Shown here piece by piece: positions 46,579 to 57,039 of a stretch of DNA of 64,000 nucleotides (its first letter is position 1; each line of letters starts with the position of its first letter). The stretch comes from Sanderia malayensis (lineage: Eukaryota > Cnidaria > Scyphozoa > Semaeostomeae > Pelagiidae). Both the position numbers and the translations under genes were made by a program. The notes beneath the pieces are model-generated. The model made no database searches and was not told where the DNA came from. It was given only the letters and a program-made list of their open reading frames with translations. The DNA is taken from positions 4,686,081-4,750,080 of the forward strand of contig RQOL01000718.1 of assembly GCA_013076295.1 (NCBI GenBank), read 5' to 3'.

Positions 46579-47056
46579 ATGCAAAATAACTTGACCATAT
46601 TTTCTTTTTTTTACTCTAACAATTTTCTTAAGTTTTGGAAATATAGCCTTCCAGTTTCTTATGAAGCATTTTTTGGCGCAATTCAATTAGTTCATTACAA
46701 AAAAACAAGTCACTTTGACTTAGGGCACACCAGACATGTTGAAGAAAATAGAATCAGATTTTCCGAAAAATTCAGCACATTGTATTGAAAGGTGCAGAAT
46801 TTCCCCTAAACCCCAAGTTATACAACCCCTGGTTAAATTACTGATATGGATGGGGAGGAATGTGAAAAAGCTCAGCCTCTATCTCGAATCAATATTGAAT
46901 ATACAGTCAGTCTCTTTTGCATGCCATGAAATCGAATTGAAAAACACTTTAAAATGGCGCTTCATTGAGGACTTCCGAGTGGAAAAACATGGAAACAAAT
47001 TCATGGTTTATGAAAAAACTGTGGGTCTATGCAACCGCAAACAAGTGAAAATGTGA
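46579..47056 (+). pseudogene. Unrecognised ORF pair upstream of the Ulp1-like gene
   Basis: Two overlapping frames (46579-46788 and 46736-47056) read HTRHVEENRIRFSEKFST and then RCRISPKPQVIQPLVKLLIW. They could be one frameshifted exon. They share strand with the protease remnants and may belong to the same gene, but I do not recognise the domain. Confidence 0.25.
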
Positions 47057-47339
47057 TAGGAAAGGTATTTCGTTTACATTCATGTTGTCAGAAAGTAGTC
47101 GGCAGGTTGGGTCAGATGAAAATTTTTTTGAGATCCTTTTCGGAGGCAGTGCCCATGGCATATAAAAGGATATTTCGCCCTTTATTGAATTATATGTCGT
47201 GTAGATAGAAGGTGTCAGGCTGCAAATTGAAAGAAAAAAATGGTGGAAATACAGTTGCCAAATATGCACAACAAGTAGCGTCCAAAACAGAAAATATTCG
47301 TGAGTTGATTGGAGATAAAATACTCCCATTTGCAACACA

Positions 47340-48019
47340 TTTACATCTGCATGCCGCCTGATTTTAACAATTGCTTGTTGAATGCAACTTCACCAATTGT
47401 CTCTTCTGGAGCAGTTGCCTTGATTGCGGAGAAGATGAATATAAGCCGAGAAACAACATGCTGATTTCGAAGATGCGTATCCAAGATTGCTAACAAGACT
47501 AGACGAGGAAGGAAACTCTTTGTTAGCAGCAAATGCACAGATCAAAGCCGCAGAACTGAAGTACTGTCACAAATGTAAAAACATAGATTGACAAATCTCA
47601 GAAGGATTTCCATGCCAAGTGCGAGTAATTCCCTGCCGCCAAGAGACACAGCCTACAATTTCTATGCCCTTTTGTGGAACACACCAGCCTTTGGGTATGA
47701 TTATTCACCAGATACTGCCTGCCCAAACTGTGAAACAATCGCTTCGGGCAGCAAGCTGGTATATTGCACATTTTTTTTAAATCCATCTCCCATCCTTGTC
47801 CTAACCTTTGACAGATCAACTGCAACCACTTTACCAATTCAAAGGCGCATCAATGTACCTGTGGAGGAGAACTTAAGTCCAATGAGTTTACTAAAGATCA
47901 CACCTGAGGCACACAGTGACATTGAATTTGTTTTAAAAGATGAGGGCTGTGTTGCAACAACTGGTCTGGTTGATAGCAACGATTTACGGAATGCAACAAA
48001 AGTTGTAATGTGTAATTAG
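47340..48019 (+). pseudogene. Cys-rich exons upstream of the Ulp1-like domain
   Basis: The readings in different frames are ANAQIKAAELKYCHKCKNID, then PSASNSLPPRDTAYNFYALL, DTACPNCETI and LVYCTFFLNPSPILVLTFDR. The CxxC pairs suggest a zinc site, and the LVLTFDR line is faintly like ubiquitin hydrolase cores, which I would not press. Near 47940 ATTGLVDSND leads into the protease domain. Frame breaks are frequent. Confidence 0.35.
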
Positions 48020-48450
48020 TAGCGCAATAATGGATGCTTTCTTTCAACACATATCCCACAACTAGTGTCTGTGCTACGTGTGAACCCCTTTGCGTTCCCG
48101 TGCATGACTGGAAGAGGAGCATTCCAGGCCATTCTTAAAAGACATGATTTAACTAAATTTAAAGTAGTTATCATTTCAATTCACTTCAATGTAAGTAAAT
48201 TTGATCACTTTGGAGTAATGGCCATATTTCCCAACATTTCTCTAATGGCTTACGCTGATTCAGCACCAGTTATATCGGAGATTAACAAGAAAAAGGTTTT
48301 TGCCACATGTCTGACTCTAATGAAAATATTTTCGCAACAAAAGCCAACTTCATAAAGAAATGGACACTGCTAACAGCATGTGATCTAGAAAAGCAGACCG
48401 ATGCGGCGAATTGTGGCATATATTCTACTTAAATGGCTAATGGTGCAGGA
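48020..48450 (+). pseudogene. Ulp1/C48-type cysteine protease domain, broken
   Basis: The domain reads SSAIMDAFFQHIS, then FKVVIISIHFNVSKFDHFGV with the expected catalytic His near 48211, MAYADSAP with the Asp near 48260, and, in another frame, CDLEKQTDAANCGIYST with Gln and Cys near 48395-48425. This His-Asp-Gln-Cys order is that of SUMO/adenovirus-type proteases, which often occur in DNA transposons. A frame shift near 48340 and a stop after CGIYST show it is dead. A role in SUMO removal or in a transposon cannot be decided from this piece. Confidence 0.6.
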
Positions 48451-49179
48451 TAATTTTGCCACTACAATAGAATTGCAAAGCATCCAGAAGCTTCGATACT
48501 GGATATGCACAGTAGCTCGAGTGGCAACAGTACGATCTGTTCATTCGCATTTGAAAGAATTACCAAAGAAGTGGGAAACATTTGATCACAAAGATATTCA
48601 TATCAGGGACTTTATTCCAAAAGAATACCTAACAATCAAATTAGGGCAAAGAAAGGGTAGCCGGTTGCATAAACAAGGCACAATTGCAATTGTAAGGGAG
48701 CTTCTGTCACGCTTCGAAAATACAAGCGTGAGCTCTGAATCCAAATGTTACGAAAAAGAAATTGGTTTTCGGTTCCCATCGATTATCCCACGACTGGTGA
48801 GAATTGATGTGGATATTTTAAATAAATGCGCTGCAGACATTGCCAGAGTAGAATCTTTTACACTGGTACCAGAGGACGAACCATTAGATTCCGAACAATT
48901 ACAAGTGCCGCTTAATTTGATCCCCAGATATTTTCTGAAATGGGTGTCCATAGTATAACACTCACAATGGAATCAATGGGCATCACAAGCGACATATTTA
49001 ACAAGGTTTGGCAGATAAGCTCAAAATATCTGGGATCACCCGATATGATGGAGAAAACATGTTGTCTTGCTGATGGCATCAGAGTAGAGGTCATCAAACC
49101 TGAATTGCTTACACGCTATGTGGCAGACAAGTATAAGATGCATAGAAGGATGCTCAATGAGGAAGTTAGCCAGGGATAA
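48451..49179 (+). pseudogene. Unrecognised C-terminal part of the Ulp1-like gene
   Basis: The 186-codon frame (48401-48958) continues after the catalytic Cys with IQKLRYWICTVARVATVRS, then basic and acidic segments and PEDEPLDSEQLQVPLNLIPR. An overlapping frame (48940-49179) reads SKYLGSPDMMEKTCCLADGI. I do not recognise a domain. Direction, spacing and composition suggest they belong to the gene that holds the protease. Confidence 0.4.
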
Positions 49180-49486
49180 TATGGTCAATCAATTTTCCAT
49201 GCTCTATTAAAAAAACAGGTACAGAAATATTATTTCCAGCTATTTAATGAGCAAGCCAATTTACCTTGTGGAATAACTGCCCGTTTATGTTTCGCTCTAT
49301 GTGTTCTTGTAGGATAAAGCAGTTACTTCAAAACAAATATGGAATGACCAGCCGTTGCCAATTATTCAAGATAAAAGTATATGATTTTAATTAATGCTGT
49401 CTTCAGACTAATCTATGTTTGGGTGAGAAATAATTATTTGTGATCCGTTGAAAAGCTACATTATTGTCAAGCACGCTGTTCTGTTA

Positions 49487-49780
49487 GGCTGCATTTACAC
49501 AGAACCGTTTTAAAATTCTCGTGTAAATGGGTGGAACGGTTCCAAAATGACCACCTATAGGAAGTGAGGCATACAATATGAGCGTCATGTGGCCGTGAAG
49601 TGAACAAAGGGAATCACAAAAATGGTGCCCTTTGAGCTTGCATGCCTCCACAGCACTGCTTTGCGCAATAATTTCGAATAGTTCTAAGTGAAATTGATCC
49701 CGTATAAATGCAGCCAAATTTGGAACAGTTCCAAATGGTTCCAAATGGAAACATTGAAAATTTCCCGTGTAAAAGCAGCC
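49487..49780. mobile_element. MITE of 294 bp with TTA duplication (PIF/Harbinger-like)
   Basis: GGCTGCATTTACAC at the left end is inverted at the right end (GTGTAAAAGCAGCC). TTA flanks both sides (49484-49486 and 49781-49783). Terminal GGC and 3-bp T-A duplications fit PIF/Harbinger MITEs. A subterminal copy of the motif occurs at 49699-49717. No protein is encoded. Confidence 0.75.
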
Positions 49781-49783
49781 TTA

Positions 49784-50478
49784 ATTTACAAGCAGATTAT
49801 TTTTCATCATAGTGATGAAAGGAAACACGGAAGAAGAGATTGTTGGTGTTGTGGTGCGCACATGCAATCAATGTTTGTAGATGAAAATGGCCTAAATGAG
49901 GTAAACAAACAATTCACAATGCAATATCTTTAGATGTGTTTGAGTTGAAAAAGTTATGGTTTTTCCCCTTTCACTTGAGAGTGTAATTGGATCACAAATG
50001 AAGGAAGAAAGTGGCATTTAGCAAAAAACACGGTTGGACGAATGGAACCTGGTGGCTTGAATTCTGTAGAGAGTCCATTCAAGCCACTCTGGTATATCTT
50101 TGGTGCAGTTGGTAAGTTACATCGTAGCTCATATGGTAAATACTATACTTTGATTATTGTTTGCAATTTAAACCTTGACTTTTATTCATCTTCATCCCAG
50201 AACCAATGTACGATGAATTGCAGAAAACAAATAGTGTCAGACTTTTGCAACAAAGAGTCAAGAAGTGCCTTGATGAGGCCAATTCATTAAAACTGAAGTC
50301 CAAACCGTTTCCTTTGTTGCCCGAGGGACATAAAAGTTGGCCACCAGAATTGAGTGAAGAAGTAAAGATTGCTACACTGTGCAATAACCTAAAAAGTTCT
50401 AAATTTGTCAGTGTTGTACGACTTGTGGAACAGGACAGCACATCACTCAGTTTTGCAAAAGATACAATAAGGATTTAG
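49784..50478 (+). CDS. Unrecognised exon pair
   Basis: A first exon-like frame ends near 50113 with KPLWYIFGAV before GTAAGT, a good donor. A second starts after a TCATCCCAG acceptor near 50204 with EPMYDELQKTNSVRLLQQR and runs to a stop at 50478. Joining the two in phase 1 keeps the frame. An earlier frame at 49800-49900 has DCWCCGAHMQSMFVDENG before a second GTAAAC donor. The product is unknown; it lies downstream of the Ulp1-like gene on the same strand. Confidence 0.35.
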
Positions 50479-50596
50479 AACAGTCCTTGGCTTTCAAATT
50501 TAGTTCTGTGTTATATTAACTACTGTTTTGTTCCGTTCTACAAAAGTAGCAAAATTGAGGTTCGACTTTCATGATTTACATTTGTGTATTCAAAGC

Positions 50597-51055
50597 ATTG
50601 CTTGTATGAGTTGAATTATAGACGAACCCCCTAGCGGAAAAATTTCCTAAAAATTTTCAAAATACAGGTGATTGCATTGGGATGGCTATAATTTGGGTTT
50701 GAAAGACGAAGAGTTATTTTACCAATTTTTTCAGACAGATTTACACGAGAGTGGCTTGGCCAAAAATTTAAGCAATTGCTTGTATTAGTTAAATTATAGA
50801 TGAACCCCCCATCTGAAAAATTTTCTGAAAATCTTCAAAATACAGGTAATTTCATTGGGATGGCTATAATTCGGGTTTGAAAGACGAACAGTTATTTTAC
50901 GAGTTGTTTCAGACAGATTTACACAAGAGTGGCTTGGCCAAAAATTCATGCTATTGCTTGTATGAGTTGAATCATAGACAAAGCCCCTGGCTAAAAAATT
51001 TTGCAAAATCTTCAAAATACAGGAAATTGCATTGGAATGGCTGCAATTCATGTTT
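50597..51055 (+). repeat. 179-bp tandem repeat, about 2.5 copies
   Basis: Units begin at about 50597, 50778 and 50956 with GCTTGTATGAGTTGAAT and include TTCAAAATACAGG, GGGATGGCTATAATT and CAGACAGATTTACAC. It ends about 110 bp before the large transposon. Confidence 0.88.
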
Positions 51056-51154
51056 GGTATTTTAATATTTACAACTCAAAGGTTTATGGACAATCAGTTG
51101 ATTTTATTGTCCAATCTGAATTTTATTTTGAATCTGAATGTGGATGTGGCTCCA

Positions 51155-51163
51155 GGGACATGA
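51155..51163 (+). repeat. Target site duplication, left (GGGACATGA)
   Basis: Nine bases directly before the left terminal inverted repeat, repeated exactly at 62976-62984. Confidence 0.93.
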
Positions 51164-51284
51164 TAGACTTGCTCCAAGTCTATTTCGTAAAAACTCCGTA
51201 AAAGTAAAAGTAAAAAAAAATCGAGGAGAGGGAACAGCGAAATAGACTTGTACATCTTGGCTGCTCATGAATAATTAATGAGAT
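51164..51284 (+). repeat. Left terminal inverted repeat, 121 bp
   Basis: It begins with the palindrome TAGACTTGCTCCAAGTCTA (8-bp stem, 3-base loop) and has a further TAGACTTG at 51243-51250. It ends TTAATGAGAT. The repeated word is a candidate transposase or helicase binding site. Confidence 0.93.
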
Positions 51285-52359
51285 GAGCAAACTCATGAGA
51301 TGGCAGGGAGTTCTGTTCAGAGAAGTTGGCAAAGCAAAGCAAAATTGGCGGAAGTAGAGGAAAGATGGTGGCATGCAACAACAAGACCAGGGAGCAGCGA
51401 ATCATGGCTTTTTAGGTATAACAAACAAAGCGTTGGCTTAGCAGAAAAAACAATGTGATGTATAGAGTAAAGCTAAGAATATTTGCTCCGTATCACCAAC
51501 AGGTATGATTCAGCTTTTCATTGAAAATATGCTCATCCAGTACCAGTGATGTCACATGTACAGGTTAGGCCAAAAATAGCCTCACTGACTGTCCCTCACA
51601 ATACTTTTATAATATTAATTTCTTAACTATTTAAATCTGTCCATCTAAAAGTAAGCCTGCAGTTTCTCTGATAAGTAGTTCTTATAAAAAAAATGTGCGG
51701 AAGAAGACAGAGTATTGTGATTACTGGAACCATTTTTACTCAGATCAAACAGTTATACTTTGCTCAACCATGTGATACATGTTGATTTTTTTTGTCTTAC
51801 GATATTTATAATTTGTTAAATTGTTGCCTCTTTGGACTGTCATCATTTTATTATTATTTCAGTGTCAATATGCACATTCAAATTGGGAATAAAAAAATGA
51901 AGTAACCATATTCATTGCATCAATGAACAAGTAAATGTGATTACACCGGCATCATAACAACATCTTCTGCATGACCTTATCCGTGTTATTCTTAACAAGG
52001 AGCATAGCTGTCAAGAGAAGGGACTTCAAATTTAGCAATCTTTGCTGTACGATAATTGCCATCCCTTTTATCAACAACTGCTGACGTTTTCGACGCTTAG
52101 ATATTACGTTTTTCAATAACAACAATTTAGATCGATCATTTACCGCCATTTTTTCAAGTTGATTTGAAGCGGTTGCTTGGATACAAAAAGAATCGACCTT
52201 CAATCGGTGAATTAGGTTCAACGTTTAACCTGGTGTCGCGCTGGAGTCACACTCTTGCCGAGCTTAATCATATTAGGTTTGGCACATGACAAGCACAACG
52301 TTCAGCCAGGGCCTAACTTCATGGACGGAACACCAAAAAATTAAGAGTGTATTTCTCCA

Positions 52360-52833
52360 TTGGTAAGTCGTGATTATTGTGCAGTGTGCATGAAAGATGT
52401 TCACCAATACAAGACTCCAAAAGACCACATAATAAATTTATTTCATCCGAACGGACACAAGACAGAACTTGGTCAGATTTTGGAGGCACACTTGGATGTA
52501 GAGCTTGGGGATATTGATTTCAGGATATCGTGCAAAGCCTGTTACCGCAGTGTTAAAACAGCGGTGAAGAACAAGGAGGAGAAGAGAGCAAGTTTTCTGA
52601 GGGGAAGGGAAACAGTTCGACTAAAATACCTGTTAAATAAAGTGAAATGGGGTGTGCCCACAGACACAGAATGTCCACCAGAAAGCAAAAGAACAGTTCA
52701 TGAAAAGCCTGAAAGGAGAAGACAACTGGTGAGTGATGCTTCGGCACAAACTGAGGATAAATGGCCATTTCGCGAGCTACAGAAAAATCTGCTTTCCCAT
52801 TTTCAAGATGGTGTTGTGAAAGAAGAAGTCCAG
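52360..52833 (+). pseudogene. Exon 1: N-terminal Cys cluster of the DUF6589 protein
   Basis: The exon reads RDYCAVCMKDV, then NLFHPNGHKTELGQIL and ISCKACYRSVKTA. The two CxxC pairs about 55 residues apart resemble the ZAD-type zinc fold of insect proteins, though I only see spacing. The rest is basic and charged. The exon ends ...KEEVQ before GTAGGT at 52834, a good donor, in phase 0. No ATG lies in frame between an upstream TAA and the TTG at 52360. Confidence 0.65.
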
Positions 52834-53461
52834 GTAGGTTGGTGTTTGTGAATTTATCCCTGTGCTGAGTTTTGACTTTCTGCAATTCCATCTGTGCTGA
52901 AATATTTGCTGATACCAGCAATTTCATTGTTGTTTAAGCATAAGATAATTTGTCTAAAAGTATTTGTTATGATTATACAAAACAACTGCGGTATCATTTT
53001 ATATCTGTTGTTTATCTTGTTCTCGCTTACAAGCACCAAAATAGGGCTTACAAATACCGCAAATGACCATTTAAACACCCCTGGCCTTTATCTAAAAATT
53101 TATTTTTTAATTGATTAAAACAATTTATTTCAGAGGTGTTCATTCTAGAGTCTGCTTCTTTTATCAGTAAATATCAGTAAAAACGTCCATCAGTAAGGCG
53201 TCCAAAACGTGTAAATCCTCTGCACAGGAAAATTGGGAGAAATTGAGGATTCCTCCTCAGAAGTATTTAGAATACTCCCCCACAGAAGGTTTTTGTATTA
53301 GATCCATTGTACTAACTGAAGAGGCAGACTTGGTAGAGCAAGTCTACGTTCATTCAGGATTGGGCGTTAGATCGGTCATTTAAAATAAGACATTGACCAG
53401 TTAAGTTTCATAACTGTTTTTCTTTCATTTTAATGTGTATTAATTTATATTTTCTCTGAAG

Positions 53462-54028
53462 GTCATTTCTGTATCAGGTGGTTTAACAGTTACAAAAGCT
53501 GTCCCAAGCGACTTGCAAGCCGTCACTCGTTGCCTATGCTCGGGAAATTGCGAAGCGATTGCCAACATTATATGGAAACTTCCAGGATGCCGTGCAGAAT
53601 TAGATAAAATTGTCTTCCGTCAAGTTGCTGTCGAGTGTGCCAAGATATGCTCAGACCAAGAAAGTACATTCAAAGCTGTACAAGAACGGTCTATCGAACA
53701 ATTTTCCTTTGAGGGCCAAGAGAAAGAGCTTGAAAAAAACTCGCCTTTATTGTGGAAAATTGTCGTCAGCGCTGGAAGCAACAAGAGGAATCTTTCAAGG
53801 AATAAAAGAAAAAAAATCGGCTCAATCAAACCAGCTCTTCTTACGTCGATAGCTGTTATTCTCAAATGCAGAAATCAATATATGAATATGAATGCGCTGG
53901 TCAATTCTATTATTCTCCAAAGAGGTGGCGCTGACAAAATGACCTACAGCTGATTGAAGGAATTAGGCTTATGCAGTTCTTATGGAAAAGCCTTGACTTG
54001 TCAAAGTGCTCTAGGGAAAGATAATACA
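53462..54028 (+). pseudogene. Exon 2 (left part): helical region of the DUF6589 protein
   Basis: It follows a TTTTCTCTGAAG acceptor and keeps the frame of exon 1. It reads AVTRCLCSGNCEAIANIIWK, then a basic helix and SIKPALLTSIAVILKCRNQ and NSIILQRGGADKMTYS. This line is characteristic of the family. TGA at about 53952 interrupts before LKELGLC. The exon is cut after GKDNT by the Helitron at 54029. Confidence 0.75.
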
Positions 54029-55672
54029 TCTAATATTACTATTCTGCGATGTCACGTGACGGTGGCGAAACTCTGGCCAAAACAATAGATTCGACCCGAA
54101 ACAATAGGTCGAACGCCCAAAAACAATGGGTCGAAACGGCGAACCGTGTAATCACAAAGGCTTTTTTGTATGTGGATATATGGCGATGTATTTCACACTG
54201 AATGTTTAGTTTATTAATTTAACCAGGGTAATGGATTTTGTTTTTCGATTTTCTCCCGAATTTTTGAGTTATTCCATTAATTATTCTGCTAATTGTGCTA
54301 TCACGAAAAAACTACGGTTTACGCTGGCGAAACTTCCAAATTCGCGTCCCGAACTCCATTTTCGAACAGAGCATTCGCTCTTCACGTGACCCGTTTCGCC
54401 TTTTCCTGCAATTTGATTGGCTCTTTCGCGACTTCACGTGAACTGTCACGCGTATTTCGTTATCATGCAAATTTGCCCTCGGGTTGAACAGCAGGTACTT
54501 TTGGAGAAGACGCATGTTTTTGCTTTGCACACAAAGGATTACTGGGCGCCTTTCAAAGTGTTTTACGACCTGAATTATCTTTGTAAAGACTTGCTAATTG
54601 TTTGAGAGACCTCTGGAAAATTACAGGAAACAATTGAGAACACAGGTGATAGCTTTGTTTTGTTTTTTGAGTGAGATAGTTGTAGTTTAGGTAGTAGGCA
54701 TGCTTGCGACGCTTAGGCCTAATGTAAACAAGCCCAAAGTTTCAATAAACAAATTATGATAAGGGGTTATCAGGCGAGCGAAGCGAGCCAAACTGTTGCA
54801 AGAGGAGTAGGAAGAGGCATGAGCGTAAGCGAATGCAGCGCACGAAGTGCGCCCTATCAGCTAATGTTTCTTGGTAATAGATAGACAGGCGAGCGCAGCG
54901 AGCTAACCCATTGTAAGTGGGGTTCAAAGGGGCATGAGCGAAGCGAATGCAGTGCACGAAGTGCGCCCTATCAGTCAATGTTTCTTGATAATAGATAGAC
55001 AGGCGAGCGCAGCGAGCTAACCCATTGTACGTGGGGTTAAAAGAGGCATGAACGTTAGCGAATGCAGCGCACGAAGTGCGCCCTATCAGTCAATGTTTCT
55101 TGATAATAGATAGACAGGCGAGCGCAGCGAGCTAACCTATTGTACGTGGGGTTGAAAGGGGCATGAGCGTAAGCGAATGCAGCGCACGAAGTGCGCCAAC
55201 CACAGAGGCGAGCGCAGCGAGCTAACCCATTGTATGTGGGGTTCAAAGGGGCATGAGCGACAGCGAATGCAGCGCACGAAGTGCGCCCTATCAGCTAATG
55301 TTTCTTGATAATAGATAGACAGGCGAGCGCAGCGAGCTAACCCATTGTACGTGGGGTTAAAAGAGGCATGAGCGCAAGCGAATGCAGCGCACGAAGTGCG
55401 CCCTATCAGTCAATGTTTCTTGATAATAGATAGACAGGCGAGCGCAGCGAGCTAACCCATTGTAAGTGGGGTTGAAAGGGGCATGAGCGTCAGCGAATGC
55501 AGCGCACTAAGTGCGCCAACCACAGGCGAGCGCAGCGAGCTAACCTATTGTACGTGGGGTTCAAAGAGGCATGAGCATTAGCGAATGCAGCGCACAAAGT
55601 GCGCCAACTACATTAAGTTTTTTTCACTTGCCCCCCTCCGGGAAGCGAGTGAACGCGAGCGCCCCTGGCTAG
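54029..55672 (+). mobile_element. Satellite-bearing Helitron inserted in the transposase gene (1644 bp)
   Basis: The 5' end is TCTAATATTACTATTCTGCG after A (54028); the 3' end is CGCCCCTGGCTAG before T (55673), the A|T rule of Helitrons. Inside are the ACAATRG cluster (54081-54128), a unique module shared with Hm1 and Hm2, about eight copies of a 116-bp GC-rich minisatellite (54772-55610), and a terminal GC hairpin. Joining 54028 to 55673 restores a continuous transposase frame across the site. It is non-coding itself. Confidence 0.92.
54772..55610 (+). repeat. 116-bp GC-rich minisatellite inside the nested Helitron
   Basis: About eight units of AGGCGAGCGCAGCGAGCTAA ... GGGGTT ... GGCATGAGCG ... 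GCGCACGAAGTGCGCC. The last word is a hairpin with a GAA loop. Two units are shortened (about 55121-55206 and 55435-55523). The same unit occurs, inverted, at 36945-37210. Confidence 0.92.
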
Positions 55673-56497
55673 TCAGTATTAAAGTGCTGGGCAAACGATG
55701 ATGTGGGAACAGAAGAAGCAACTGAACAATTGGGAGTAGCAGAAGCAGACGAAAAAGACCAATGCAACATGTCAATTGCGAATCTTACAGATCAAAAGTC
55801 AAATGACATTCAAGGAGACCATTCTCCGGAAAATAACTTACGAAAGATACGAAAGATAGTGAATGTTGGTGGAATGAATGGGATTTCATTGAAGATAGTG
55901 AAGATATCTTAAATTTGTCAACTGTTTTGGAAGAATTCAGTATTGATGAAGCACGTTCCACAGAATGTTTACATGAAACTGCCGACGAGCCCTCGTTGCA
56001 AGTCTCTACGACAAAAACTGTACCCTGTTTCATTCTAGCTGGGAACAATGCGAATTTCGCACCAAAGTCGAGACACACAAGTAGATTAAAACGAAATGAG
56101 CAAATAAATCTATTCAACTCTATTGCAACCAAAAAAAGAGTCCCATACGCTAAGGATAGAATAGATGGAAAAATGCCAAATATGTACAGGGCCTGCCAAG
56201 GTACCACTGAAAGTGTTCTTGCCTGGTAAAGATGAAGATGCATCCCTGAGAGCAGAATTTAAGCATAAAATTGGTTTAACGTTAATCAAATACCTGAAGG
56301 AAGTAAAATGGTTCAAGAAACTACTACCGAACAATTTGCATCACGAGAATGTTCCATACACAAAATCTAAATCTGAAACGGTACGACAAGTTCTTAATAT
56401 TTGTATCTTTATAAAAGAGTTATTGTTAATTAAAAATTTGAATTCGTTTGATATACGATGTATTGCAACACGAATTAGATTTCCAGGGAACACTTAA
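55673..56497 (+). pseudogene. Exon 2 (right part): DUF6589 core, first half
   Basis: After the Helitron the frame continues TEEATEQLGVAEADEKDQC. After a break near 55885 it reads STVLEEFSIDEARSTECL, then CFILAGNNANFAPKSRH. Family members usually have G-D-N here, so the Asp is Asn in this copy. After a break near 56165 comes VFLPGKDEDASLRAEFKHKI and HHENVPYTKSKSETV. The exon stops at 56497 or earlier at a donor near 56380 (GTACGA). Confidence 0.7.
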
Positions 56498-56627
56498 AAT
56501 ACAATGTTGCATTATAAATTTACCTCCATTTACCTTGGTTTAATTGATATATTTGATTAACATATATACCTCCTAAATATGGCTCTTGAAAGAAAGTAAA
56601 TATTTAAAAGTGAACCGTATCTTTACA

Positions 56628-56880
56628 GGTCTGCCTTGGGGTTCTATCTAAAGACGGAAATGTCACGAAAGACATAACAGAAATTATGCAATTCTTGCAT
56701 CAGCTTGTGCCAAACAAAATGGTAAAATTCAAAATGTCTTATCATTCGGTGATGAACTAACGTGCAAGAGGGAGCACAATGCACAAGAAGACCAACGGGA
56801 TGCACCATCAACTCTAAAATGACTGCAGGGTTTAATCCCATGCATTGCTGATTTTCACACCTTTAGAAATTTCTTGATGG
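56628..56880 (+). pseudogene. DUF6589 core, second half (GDELT motif)
   Basis: After an acceptor (CTTTACAG) it reads VCLGVLSKDGNVTKDITEIM. A frame break near 56740 is followed by FGDELTCKREHNAQEDQRD at 56745 onward and LIPCIADFHTFRNF. The GD.LTC.R block is a hallmark of the family and holds a likely catalytic or metal-binding Asp by position only. A TGA lies at about 56820. Confidence 0.7.
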
Positions 56881-57039
56881 TAAGATTTGCTTCCTATTTT
56901 CACTACAAACGAATTGGTTTTGATTGAAATGCCCGAGCTATAAAGATGTTTCCATTTTAGGCACCTGGTTTTAAGGTATATTTTTTAAGGTGGCAGAAAA
57001 GGAAATCAAGCCCGTTTTTATGATAACAGGCTAACTTTT

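Noticed and set aside
54772..55610. CRISPR-like array (regular GC-rich repeats with spacers)
   Set aside because: The spacers are also repeated, the units are 116 bp, and the context is a eukaryotic transposon.
54003..55688. AAAGTGCT at 54003-54010 and 55681-55688 as an 8-bp target duplication
   Set aside because: The true ends are A|TC at 54029 and CTAG|T at 55672; skipping only those bases restores the frame. The 8-bp match is coincidence.
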